Source of the DNA: Wolbachia endosymbiont of Cylisticus convexus
Lineage (GTDB): Bacteria; Pseudomonadota; Alphaproteobacteria; Rickettsiales; Anaplasmataceae
Assembly: GCF_003344345.1 (NCBI RefSeq)
Contig: NZ_QPIP01000073.1
Span: 1 to 8,150, forward strand
DNA: 8,150 nt
Direction: 5' to 3'
Each line of letters begins with the position of its first letter. The first letter of the stretch is position 1. The translations under genes and the position numbers were made by a program. Of the stretch, positions 1-6,458 are shown piece by piece. Below the pieces are notes generated by a model. The model ran no database searches and was not told where the DNA came from. It saw only the letters and a program-made list of their open reading frames with translations.

Positions 1-56
1 TTTTAAAACATTGTAAACTTCCTTCTATCTGGCACATTATACCACATTTCTTGCAG

Positions 57-1223
57 CTAAATCTGCCTACTGAAGTTATTTCCAGACTCGGTTATTCCTA
101 CATCAGAAAGACGAGTTGTTACTTTTGGTAGAATATTTGTACAAAAGCACTTTTTGCACTCTTCTAAAACATCATCTAACCCAACATTACCACTAAATTT
201 AATTCCTCTTTCCAAGCTTGTTATTATTTTTGGATACGCTTCTTCAAGCTCAGTATGTATTCTATCTTTTTCTTTTGAGTCTAAATTTCTTATTTTGCCT
301 TCTACAAATGAATCAAATTTCTTAAGCGCAAATCTAACTGCAATATTGATATCTGGTATAACCTCTACTCCTTTACTTGTTAAATTCTGATAGTGCCTAC
401 TCCTAGTATTATCTAAAGCTTCAGCAACACAACTAGCAAAAGCAATATTCTCACTACTCAAAAAACTACTAGGGCTGCTTGCTGAGTGGATAATAGATTG
501 CTGAGCAGAAGGTAAAACAGGGACATTGCGGAACAAGCTACTGAGTGCAGCAGTAGTTGAAGCTCCCATCCAACTAAACACATTATCAATAAAGGAAGAA
601 GGTTTGACTACATTGCCTGTCACGTCTGCAGTATCGTCAGCTTCTAACGCTTTAAGATTTCTAGTGGGCAATACTGCTTTATAATCAAACTCAACATCAC
701 CTTTCAACATGGATAATATTTTTTGTATTATATGGTCTTCACACATAAGTTCTGGATTATCTCCAACAACATCAGATGCCGTTTCACCATTTACATCTCT
801 TACATTAGGGTCAGCATTATTGTCGATGAGAAGTTTTACCATCCCTACTCGACAATGGAAAGACGCTAAGTGCAAAGGTGTCTTACCCATTGTGTCTTGC
901 AAATTGACATCAGCAAGATGAGAAAGTAGAAATTGTCCTGCTTCTTCTCTACCATATTCAGCGGCAACGTGCAAAGCAGTTCTCAAATCTTCACTATTAG
1001 CAGCATTAACACTAGCACCACTGGTAATCAAAAGATTCAATATCTTCAAACTATTCTCTTTAACAGCAAAACTTATAGGTTTTATACCATATTTTTCACC
1101 ATTAAAAACCTTGCTTACACCTATATAATCTGCAGTTATAATACATTCTTCAGCTTTCAAAAGATTATGCTCTTCTATAGCAGCAAATAACTAGTCTGTA
1201 AAAACTTCAGTCTGTTTGCTCAT
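57..1223 (-). pseudogene. Ankyrin-repeat protein gene with in-frame stop at codon 11
   Basis: Three ankyrin repeats can be read, counted from the TTG at 1160: about residues 25-56, 57-91 (core TALHVAAEYG) and 92-124 (core TPLHLASFHC). Such repeats bind proteins; in Wolbachia-type bacteria they are common in candidate host-interaction proteins. Residues 125-367 match no domain I recognise; the part after about 270 is charged and probably helical, with a Cys pair near 335-340. The natural start appears to be ATG at 1223, preceded by GAGGTG four bases upstream. From it the frame reads MSKQTEVFTD, then TAG (1191-1193), then LFAAIEEHNLLKAEEC, a typical ankyrin-protein opening, and runs on to the stop at 57-59. 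Restart at TTG 1160 (AGAAGAG about 9 bases upstream) would give 367 residues with all recognisable repeats, so a working truncated protein is possible. Codon 11 may once have been Glu or Gln (inference). I am sure of the ankyrin class, less sure the gene is dead. Confidence 0.8.
1191..1193 (-). other. Premature TAG stop in ankyrin gene
   Basis: This in-frame TAG lies ten codons after the ATG at 1223 and ten codons before the TTG at 1160. The flanking residues (FTD before, LFAAIEEHNL after) read as one continuous ankyrin-protein N-terminus, which points to a point mutation rather than a chance upstream ORF. Confidence 0.8.
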
Positions 1224-1227
1224 AAAA

Positions 1228-1233
1228 CACCTC
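1228..1233 (-). promoter_or_regulatory. Ribosome binding site for the ankyrin gene
   Basis: GAGGTG sits four bases before the ATG at 1223 on the minus strand. It is the main reason to place the ancestral start at 1223 and not at the TTG at 1160. Confidence 0.6.
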
Positions 1234-1254
1234 ATAAAGAATAACATTTTTGGT

Positions 1255-1282
1255 TTTATATCATATAATTTAGTATGCACAA
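1255..1282 (-). promoter_or_regulatory. Possible sigma-70 promoter of the ankyrin gene
   Basis: On the minus strand TTGTGC (1277-1282) is followed after 16 bases by TATAAA (1255-1260). The -10 box is near consensus and the -35 is weak. It lies about 30 bases upstream of the ATG at 1223, a sensible place. In such AT-rich DNA chance matches are frequent. Confidence 0.35.
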
Positions 1283-1365
1283 GTAAAATTTACAGAAAAA
1301 CCTAAAAAACTTCTAATAGTGATAATTTGAGAGTATTATTACCCTTTTAACGCTAATCAACTATG

Positions 1366-1398
1366 TGACCTTACCCAGAAAAAGTGGAGAGAAAGTTG
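1366..1398 (+). repeat. IS3 element left terminal inverted repeat
   Basis: It begins TGACCTTACCCAGAAAAAGT and pairs over 33 bases with no mismatch with the reverse complement of 2523-2555. Similarity continues imperfectly inward (GGAAGTTTTT against AGACGTTTTT). The ancestral stop codon of the transposase lies inside this repeat (TAA, 1371-1373 on the minus strand). Confidence 0.9.
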
Positions 1399-2479
1399 GG
1401 AAGTTTTTTTACAAAGAGAATAAAATGCTCAGGAATGCAATGTAGAATGTCTGCGTTGTTTGTTATAAAAAATTCCTATATATTCAAATATAGCAGTTTT
1501 AATACACCGTTTGGAGTACTTAGCAGTATTTATTAATAACTCCCTTTTCAGAGAACTGAAGAAACTTTCTACAACGGTAACAACAGCCTTTGTGACTCAT
1601 GCTAGGCACTTATAGCTAGTAGATTTTGGTAATTTTTGAAGTATATTGTGAACCTTGATCGCTGTGTAATAGTAGATTCCTGGGATGGTTACGCTTGTAA
1701 ATGGCCATTAACAAAGAGTCAATAACCAACTGTTTACTCATTGACCAGCCAACTAGATCGATTATTGCTGCCAAATATAGCCATCCTTTCTTGGTTCTTA
1801 TATAAACTTTATTTGGTTGATCGGCAATAAAATTTTGATTTAATATATTGGGAACTATAACTCTATTGTCTGTTTGCTGTTTCTTGGTTTTAAATTTTCT
1901 TTTAAGTATAGCCTTAATGCCATTTTCTTTCATAACACTTTGCACTGTTTTGATGTTGTAATTTTTGCCTAAAGCTTTCAATTCAGCATGAATTTTAGGA
2001 GCACCATATCTGCATTTAGAAACTTGATGTATTTTTTGAATATCTGCTAATAGATCTTTTTTTGCCAATTCTCTATTGCTTATTTTTTTAGCAAGCCATC
2101 TGTAATAACCACTAGCAGATACACCAGAAATTCTGCATAATTCTTGTACTTTATAGCAATTGCTATGCTCTTTTATAAAAAGATATTTTACTCTTTTTGA
2201 CTGGCTCAGGGCTTTTTTTAAAATGTCTCTTTCCCTTGTTACTCTTGCTAACTCTCTCTTTAAGTCAAATCTCTCTTTATCGTAAGGAGCTACGCTACCC
2301 CTGCCTGGAAATGCATTTGCTGCTGACTTTTTCTCGTTATACTTCTTTATCCACTTACCTAATACACCAGGGTTTATACCTAGATCTCTTGCTATTTGTG
2401 AAATTGTTTCTTCCCTTTCTATAAAAAGTTTTACAGCTTCTTCTTTGAACTCTGCTGTATACTTTCTTCCATTTGTCAT
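1371..2479 (-). pseudogene. IS3-family transposase, catalytic domain disrupted
   Basis: The open part (1616-2479) codes for 287 residues. Residues 1-50 form a helix-turn-helix (ETISQIARDLGINPGVLGKW) and about 68-92 a leucine-zipper-like helix. Residues 98-205 are the usual OrfB N-terminal part (YRWL, CRYGAPKIHAEL, MKENGIKA). From about 222 the integrase core begins but is damaged. The segment that should carry the first catalytic Asp (normally DITY) is missing between V225 and Y226. Further gaps relative to the family appear after D241-L242 and Q250. The second Asp is present (HSDQGSQYTSK, D274). The frame is then lost and stops at 1616. The remainder survives in two other frames: VVESFF with the catalytic Glu codon at 1567-1569, and a tail PEHFILF that ends at the TAA at 1371-1373. 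The start ATG 2479 has AGGGGTG upstream. An A7 tract near residues 87-89 lies where IS3 elements usually frameshift, but here the frame is open through it. The product should be inactive. Confidence 0.88.
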
Positions 2480-2522
2480 ATTACACCCCTTTATGAAAAC
2501 ATTTTTTACTATAAAAACGTCT

Positions 2523-2555
2523 CAACTTTCTCTCCACTTTTTCTGGGTAAGGTCA
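2523..2555 (-). repeat. IS3 element right terminal inverted repeat
   Basis: The reverse complement of this segment is identical to 1366-1398 over all 33 bases. It marks the upstream (promoter-side) end of the element, 44 bases outside the transposase start. Confidence 0.9.
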
Positions 2556-2586
2556 GTTGGCTAGTAGGGAAATAAAGAAAATTATC

Positions 2587-2820
2587 TTAAAATAGGAGGT
2601 AGCGTATAGAAAGATATTGAAAGTAGCATTTGTAATTGGCAAAAAAGTAAATTTGCAACCGAAGCAAATCTGAAATGTCTACAATTTGGCTTAAATCTCT
2701 TTCATTGCTTTTTAACGAAAAAAAGAATATTAAGCTACCTATAATAAGTATATAAAATAGCGCTTTTTCAACATATTTTATTCCTCTCGCAGATATATAC
2801 TTAAAATTACATAAAAACAT
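2587..2820 (-). CDS. Doubtful small membrane protein, possibly frameshifted
   Basis: The frame codes for 77 residues with one hydrophobic stretch at about 22-38 (FYILIIGSLIFFF) followed by a charged segment (SLKSNERDLSQ), as in a single-pass or signal-anchored protein. No family is recognised. The ATG at 2820 has no convincing ribosome binding site. A better one (AGAGGA) precedes an ATG within the ORF in another frame, which would read MLKK and then join the hydrophobic segment if the following five-A tract had one more A. The gene may therefore be a recent frameshift of a signal-peptide-like protein. The AT-rich, repetitive composition makes a chance ORF equally possible. It is the only content of the 319-base gap between the IS3 element and the NB-ARC operon. 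Confidence 0.25.
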   Translation of the reverse strand: MFLCNFKYISARGIKYVEKALFYILIIGSLIFFFSLKSNERDLSQIVDISDLLRLQIYFFANYKCYFQYLSIRYLLF

Positions 2821-2827
2821 ATTAATA

Positions 2828-2856
2828 TTGACATACCTATATATTTATAATAAGCT
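2828..2856 (+). promoter_or_regulatory. Candidate sigma-70 promoter of the two-gene operon
   Basis: A perfect TTGACA (2828-2833) is followed after 17 bases by TAAGCT (2851-2856), which keeps the key TA...T positions of a -10 box. The predicted start of transcription would lie around 2863, giving a very short leader before the ATG at 2875 or 2887. A perfect TATAAT at 2846-2851 is also present but only 12 bases from the -35. Confidence 0.5.
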
Positions 2857-2874
2857 AAAAATTTGTCATTATAA

Positions 2875-3789
2875 ATGGATGGTAACATGCTTGAAAAGAT
2901 GAATAATAATAACTTAATAAGTCGTTTAAGTCAAAAAAATATATCAGCAGCAGTAGAGGGGCAGAATAGTGAGCATCTATTCACAACAAATTCTAGTGAA
3001 TCAGTTCAGATAATAGGAGATAATATCAGTAATGATCTTAAGGAAAAAAGAAGTAAACATCTTCCTCAGTGCTCTCTAGGCAATAATGGAGAAGCTACTA
3101 CTGCTAGTAGTAATAAACAAAGTGGAAAATATTTACGTGATGAAAAATTAAGGGAAGAAGTTAAAGCTACACTAAGTAACTATGTAGGTAAAAACTGTAC
3201 TCTTGAAAAAGTGCTAATAAGAATCAGAGATAATGAGAAGAGAGGTTATACTGCAAGAGTAAAAATTAAAGATGTTCAAGAGATTAAAGTAAGTGAATTT
3301 TTAAATGGAAGTTTCTGCAAGGATAATAAAATTTCGAGATTCACATTGATGACCGACGATGGAAAAAATTCGGTATCTTGCGATGTTAATGAGAGTGAGA
3401 TTCGGTACTACAAAGTGCAAAATGGACTACCTGTAGTAATGATAATAAATTGGTATGTGGGTGAGAAAAAGTGCACTATTAAAATAGAGCTTGGTGTGAA
3501 CAGTTTTAAGATCATCAACCTCAACGGAGTAACTGACAAGGAGCTAGCTGAGAATAAAGAGGTAAGAATAGGGGATAGACCAAGAGAGGGTTCAAAAGAT
3601 AATGCTAAGTCCTTAGTTGAAGCAGTACGAGATTCACTACAACCAAGGAGTAGAGAAATTATCGAGCAAATAAGTTCAGCTACACCAGACATACAACAAT
3701 TAGAGCATAGTGATAATCAAGACAAGAAGTGTTTTGTAGAAAAGATACAGACGCAACGTAAAACAGGAGGCATAGGAGTAGTAAGGTAG
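2875..3789 (+). CDS. Unrecognised 304-residue protein, first gene of NB-ARC operon
   Basis: I do not recognise this protein. Residues 1-90 are polar and rich in Asn and Ser (LISRLSQKNIS, TTNSSES, TTASSNKQSG), probably disordered. Residues about 95-235 look like a folded domain with alternating short strands: SNYVGKNCTLEKVLIRIRD, then YTARVKIKDVQEIKVSEFL, ISRFTLMTDDGKNSVSCDV and VVMIINWYVGEKKCTIKIEL. Residues 236-304 are highly charged, ending TGGIGVVR. No signal peptide or membrane helix is seen, so it is probably cytosolic, or secreted by a system that needs no cleaved signal. The start is ambiguous: ATG 2875 has no ribosome binding site, while ATG 2887 has GGATGG just upstream (spacing about 4 bases), giving 300 residues. 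Its stop TAG abuts the ATG of the NB-ARC gene with no spacer, so the two are almost certainly cotranscribed and translationally coupled. A role as partner, regulator or cargo of the NB-ARC protein is inference. Confidence 0.85.
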   Translation: MDGNMLEKMNNNNLISRLSQKNISAAVEGQNSEHLFTTNSSESVQIIGDNISNDLKEKRSKHLPQCSLGNNGEATTASSNKQSGKYLRDEKLREEVKATLSNYVGKNCTLEKVLIRIRDNEKRGYTARVKIKDVQEIKVSEFLNGSFCKDNKISRFTLMTDDGKNSVSCDVNESEIRYYKVQNGLPVVMIINWYVGEKKCTIKIELGVNSFKIINLNGVTDKELAENKEVRIGDRPREGSKDNAKSLVEAVRDSLQPRSREIIEQISSATPDIQQLEHSDNQDKKCFVEKIQTQRKTGGIGVVR

Positions 3790-6300
3790 ATGCTTAATAA
3801 AAAGAAGAAAGCTTCTAATGGTGATAGTCAATCAGACAAAAAAACAGTAATAGCATCACTATTGGAGAACCCACTTGATACCATACATAAAGGTGCTGTG
3901 GCTGGGTTAAGTAATTATGTACAAAAGAACCCAACTATCTGGCCCATATCGTATGCAGTTAGTATCTTTGGTCATGGACTAAAAACTATGTGGGTAACTG
4001 ATGAAGAAAATAAAACAAAAGAGGGTATTGTTGATGAAGGCAATTTTAACTTATCAGACCCAATTAAAAACTTTACTGGAAGAACAAAGGAGCTAGAGAA
4101 GATATATCAATTACTTAATGAATCAACCTCATCAAGGGTTTTAGTTTCTATTAGCGGCCTAGGAGGAATAGGCAAGACACAATTAGCCTTAATGTATGCC
4201 CAGCTTCATGCTGAAGATTATGACAATTTAGTTTTAGTGGATGCTGAAAACTTATCTCATTTCTTTAAAAGACTAGCAGGAAACTCAAGGATAAATATCA
4301 AGACAAAAGATACTAACGGTCGTGATAAGGAAGATAAAGATATAGCACAAGAAGTATACGCTCACTTTAAAGGTAAGAAAAGTTTATTTATCTTTGATAA
4401 TGCTAAGAGTCCGGAGGAAATCAAAAATTTTTTACCAAGCCTAGGTCATGAAGCGCATATTCTAATAACTTCCAAATGTCAGAATTGGAGGAATGTAGCA
4501 GGTGAGATCTCATTAAATGGGTTTAGTGATGAAGAGGCAAGAAATTTCGTAAAGAAAGAGTTGAATATAGCAATAGTTGAAGATCTTAAGGATTTTCAAT
4601 TAATTTCGACAAAGGATGATATCCTGAAAATTACAAAAAAATTTGAGGGAAAAATAGATGTATATAGTGAAGAGTTAAAAATACTGAAACAACGTTTATC
4701 ACAAAATCAAGAGAGTTACACATTAGATGAGTTAAGTCAGTTAGTAAAAGAAGGTTTGCTCCAATCTTCAAAAGAAGACTGCAATGTAGTTGATGATAAC
4801 GCAATCACGGAGTTAAATCAAAAATTGCATGGGCTTCCGCTAGCATTGCAGCAAGTAGTTGCCTATATCGAGCAACAGAAAATTGTAAATTCAGACTTTG
4901 GAGTGGAGGATTATTTAGAAGAAAATTTACTAAGTTTCGACTTTAACAGATATGATAATGATCCATGTGTTGAAACGGTTATGGCAACTTGGCAGATTAC
5001 ACTCGATAAGATCAAAAGGGATGAACGATTTGGGGATGAAGCTATAAGGATTTTGAACATCATGGCTTATCTTGCACCTGATGATATTTTTAGTGAGATA
5101 TTTTCAAAGTTAGTGACAGATAGAGAAAAATTAGCTGGTGCTATAGATCTGCTTAGAAGCTATTCGATGATTAGCCAAGGAAAGAAAAGTGATTTATCAA
5201 ATATTCATGAGTTAGTTCAGGAAGCAATGCGTATAAAGTTGAAAAAACAAAATGCAGAAGAACAAGTTCTAAGTGATATGCTGAAAATAAATCCTTCCAA
5301 TGAACAAGAAAGTGCTATGAGATGCATCAATGGAATGACTTTTTTTCATCTAGTTGCTTATATTGGTCACTTAGGTATAGTCACAACTCTATTAAATCAA
5401 GGAGCAAATGTTGATGTAGAGGATGTATGTGGAATAACTCCTTTATATTGGGCCGTTATTGAAGGTCACTTAGAAGTAGTTGAAGCTCTATTAAGTCGAG
5501 GAGCAGATGTTAATGTAATAAATTATGATGAATGGACTCCTTTGCATTGTGCTGCTGAACATTCTCTAGGAATAACTAAATTGCTTGTAGATAAAAATGC
5601 TAACATTAGTGCTAAAAATGCTAATGGTAAAACACCTTTAGATTTAGCAAAGAAGTATGGTAATACAGAAATAGTAAAGTTTTTAAGAGAAAAGCAAAGT
5701 GAATATAATTACGCATTACTTGCTGCTGGAAGGAGTGAAGATGCTGATGAAATTATAAATCTTCTCAATAAAGGAGCAGATGCTAATGTAAAATACAGTG
5801 ATGGAATAACTATTTTGCATATGGCTGCTTATAATGGTTGGGTAAATGTGGTTGAAGCTCTATTAGATCAAGGAGCAAATGTTGATGCAGCAAGTTATAG
5901 ATTGGATTTTAAGGGATTGACCCCTCTGCATATGGCTATTATGAACGGTCACTTAGATGTGGTCAAAACTCTATTAAATCGAGTAGAAGATGTTGATGCA
6001 CAGGATGAATGTGGACTGACTCCTTTGCATTTTGCTGATTGTATTGGTCGGCCAGATATTAAAGCTTTATTAAATCGGAAAGCAAGTGAACTGGACTGGG
6101 AAATGGTCGACAGCCATGAAGTAACAAGCTCAGACTCAAGGCAGACCCCAATCTTTGAATGTCATAGATCTGAAAAAGAATTAATAAATGACTTAAGCGA
6201 AGCTGCGAATGATTATTCCCATAGCTCCAGTTCTAGGAGTGTGCTAGATAACCCGTCAGTTACTGCTTTACATAATGCAAGTCATATTAAAAATAAGTAA
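3790..6300 (+). CDS. NB-ARC (STAND) ATPase with C-terminal ankyrin repeats
   Basis: An 836-residue NLR-like switch protein. Residues 1-90 match no effector domain I recognise; 47-68 are mildly hydrophobic. The NB-ARC module begins at FTGRTKEL (95-102). It has a P-loop GLGGIGKT (123-130), a Walker B-like LFIFDN (199-204, Asp203 then Asn instead of a second Asp), an RNBS-B-like HILITSK (223-229), GLPLAL (348-353), a winged-helix region (about 395-480) and an MHD-like IHELVQEAMR (472-481). Between RNBS-B and GLPLAL lies an unusually long, charged, helix-prone insert (about 260-340). About seven to eight ankyrin repeats occupy 514-770 (for example ITPLYWAVIEGHLEVVEALL, LTPLHMAIMNGHLDVVKTLL). A Ser-rich tail follows. 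In STAND proteins ATP binding drives oligomerisation and the C-terminal repeats sense a ligand; ankyrin repeats here replace the usual LRR, WD40 or TPR arrays. Bacterial relatives serve in phage defence or are proposed host-interaction proteins; the sequence does not decide which. The ATG directly follows the upstream stop, with AGGAG and AAGG in the preceding 16 bases. The frame is fully open. Confidence 0.93.
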   Translation: MLNKKKKASNGDSQSDKKTVIASLLENPLDTIHKGAVAGLSNYVQKNPTIWPISYAVSIFGHGLKTMWVTDEENKTKEGIVDEGNFNLSDPIKNFTGRTKELEKIYQLLNESTSSRVLVSISGLGGIGKTQLALMYAQLHAEDYDNLVLVDAENLSHFFKRLAGNSRINIKTKDTNGRDKEDKDIAQEVYAHFKGKKSLFIFDNAKSPEEIKNFLPSLGHEAHILITSKCQNWRNVAGEISLNGFSDEEARNFVKKELNIAIVEDLKDFQLISTKDDILKITKKFEGKIDVYSEELKILKQRLSQNQESYTLDELSQLVKEGLLQSSKEDCNVVDDNAITELNQKLHGLPLALQQVVAYIEQQKIVNSDFGVEDYLEENLLSFDFNRYDNDPCVETVMATWQITLDKIKRDERFGDEAIRILNIMAYLAPDDIFSEIFSKLVTDREKLAGAIDLLRSYSMISQGKKSDLSNIHELVQEAMRIKLKKQNAEEQVLSDMLKINPSNEQESAMRCINGMTFFHLVAYIGHLGIVTTLLNQGANVDVEDVCGITPLYWAVIEGHLEVVEALLSRGADVNVINYDEWTPLHCAAEHSLGITKLLVDKNANISAKNANGKTPLDLAKKYGNTEIVKFLREKQSEYNYALLAAGRSEDADEIINLLNKGADANVKYSDGITILHMAAYNGWVNVVEALLDQGANVDAASYRLDFKGLTPLHMAIMNGHLDVVKTLLNRVEDVDAQDECGLTPLHFADCIGRPDIKALLNRKASELDWEMVDSHEVTSSDSRQTPIFECHRSEKELINDLSEAANDYSHSSSSRSVLDNPSVTALHNASHIKNK
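5329..6099 (+). repeat. Ankyrin-coding tandem repeats in the NB-ARC gene
   Basis: Units of about 99 bases recur with marked DNA similarity, not only protein similarity. Variants of GGTCACTTAGAAGTAGTTGA occur near 5465 and 5949, and GGAGCAAATGTTGATG occurs near 5401 and 5873. One unit (about 580-610 in the protein) is shortened by a few residues, and the last units are less regular (RVEDVDAQDE where RGADVNAQDE would be typical). The similarity points to growth or homogenisation of the array by recombination between units. Confidence 0.75.
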
Positions 6301-6329
6301 TAAGTTTTCTGAAAAGTATATAAAATTCA

Positions 6330-6359
6330 AATCTAGGTAAAGATATGGCACCTAGGATT
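6330..6359 (+). other. Imperfect stem-loop after the NB-ARC gene
   Basis: AATCTAGGT (6330-6338) can pair with ACCTAGGATT (6350-6359) with one bulged G and an 11-base loop. It starts 30 bases after the NB-ARC stop. No run of T follows, so it is a poor rho-independent terminator. The ATG of the 37-codon ORF falls in its loop and the AGGT upstream of that ATG falls in its stem, which could limit its translation. Confidence 0.3.
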
Positions 6360-6458
6360 ATTTCAGGTGTTGGATTTACTAAATATAGAAAAAAATTGAC
6401 TGCTAAAGCAGCTACTGCTGGATTTCTTCCTACATTAGAAATGGTAAGTAAAAATTGA
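6345..6458 (+). CDS. Short 37-codon ORF, possibly a gene remnant
   Basis: It begins MAPRIISGVGFTKYRKK, continues LTAKAATAGFLPTLEM and ends VSKN. No family is recognised. It starts 44 bases after the NB-ARC stop, with AGGTAAAG just upstream, so it could be a third, tiny gene of the operon. Alternatively it is a leftover of a longer tail: shifting one base in the AAAA tract just before the stop would extend it a little (VSKIENF) to a stop at 6469-6471. Protein-like composition (basic patch, then Ala-rich stretch) argues mildly against pure chance. Confidence 0.3.
   Translation: MAPRIISGVGFTKYRKKLTAKAATAGFLPTLEMVSKN

Larger units (their letters stand above)
1366..2555 (-). mobile_element. IS3-family insertion sequence, ends intact, transposase decayed
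   Basis: The element is bounded by 33-bp perfect inverted repeats starting TGACCTTACCC, with the TG/CA termini typical of IS3 elements. Total length is 1,190 bp, slightly short for the family, in keeping with small deletions in the transposase. It holds one transposase on the minus strand (2479 down to about 1371). No matching target-site duplication is seen: the three bases outside are ATG on the left and GTT on the right. A later rearrangement or mutation of one flank may explain this. Since the ends are intact, it could still be moved by a related transposase supplied elsewhere in the genome (inference). Confidence 0.85.

Noticed and set aside
3..56. Continuation of the ankyrin protein beyond its stop at 57-59
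   Set aside because: The frame stays open for 17 more codons before a TAA at 3-5, but nothing in that peptide shows it was once coding; a second nonsense mutation cannot be argued without an orthologue.
154..1190. Open frames on the plus strand opposite the ankyrin gene (154-390, 709-921, 933-1190)
   Set aside because: They are shadows of the ankyrin-coding strand: Ser- and Phe-rich, without ribosome binding sites or family resemblance.
2213..2219. Programmed -1 frameshift site in the IS3 transposase
   Set aside because: The A7 tract is where IS3 elements usually shift, but the OrfA and OrfB parts are already in one frame here and no shift is needed to read on.
2594..2599. AGGAGG as a ribosome binding site on the plus strand
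   Set aside because: No ATG or other plausible start with an open frame lies at a proper distance downstream.
2846..2851. Perfect TATAAT as the -10 box of the operon promoter
   Set aside because: It lies only 12 bases after the TTGACA, too close for sigma-70; TAAGCT at 17 bases fits better, though a different -35 could serve TATAAT.
3408..3692. 94-residue minus-strand frame inside the 304-residue gene
   Set aside because: It is antisense to a well-formed gene in an operon, with no start signal and a Ser/Leu-rich composition typical of shadows.
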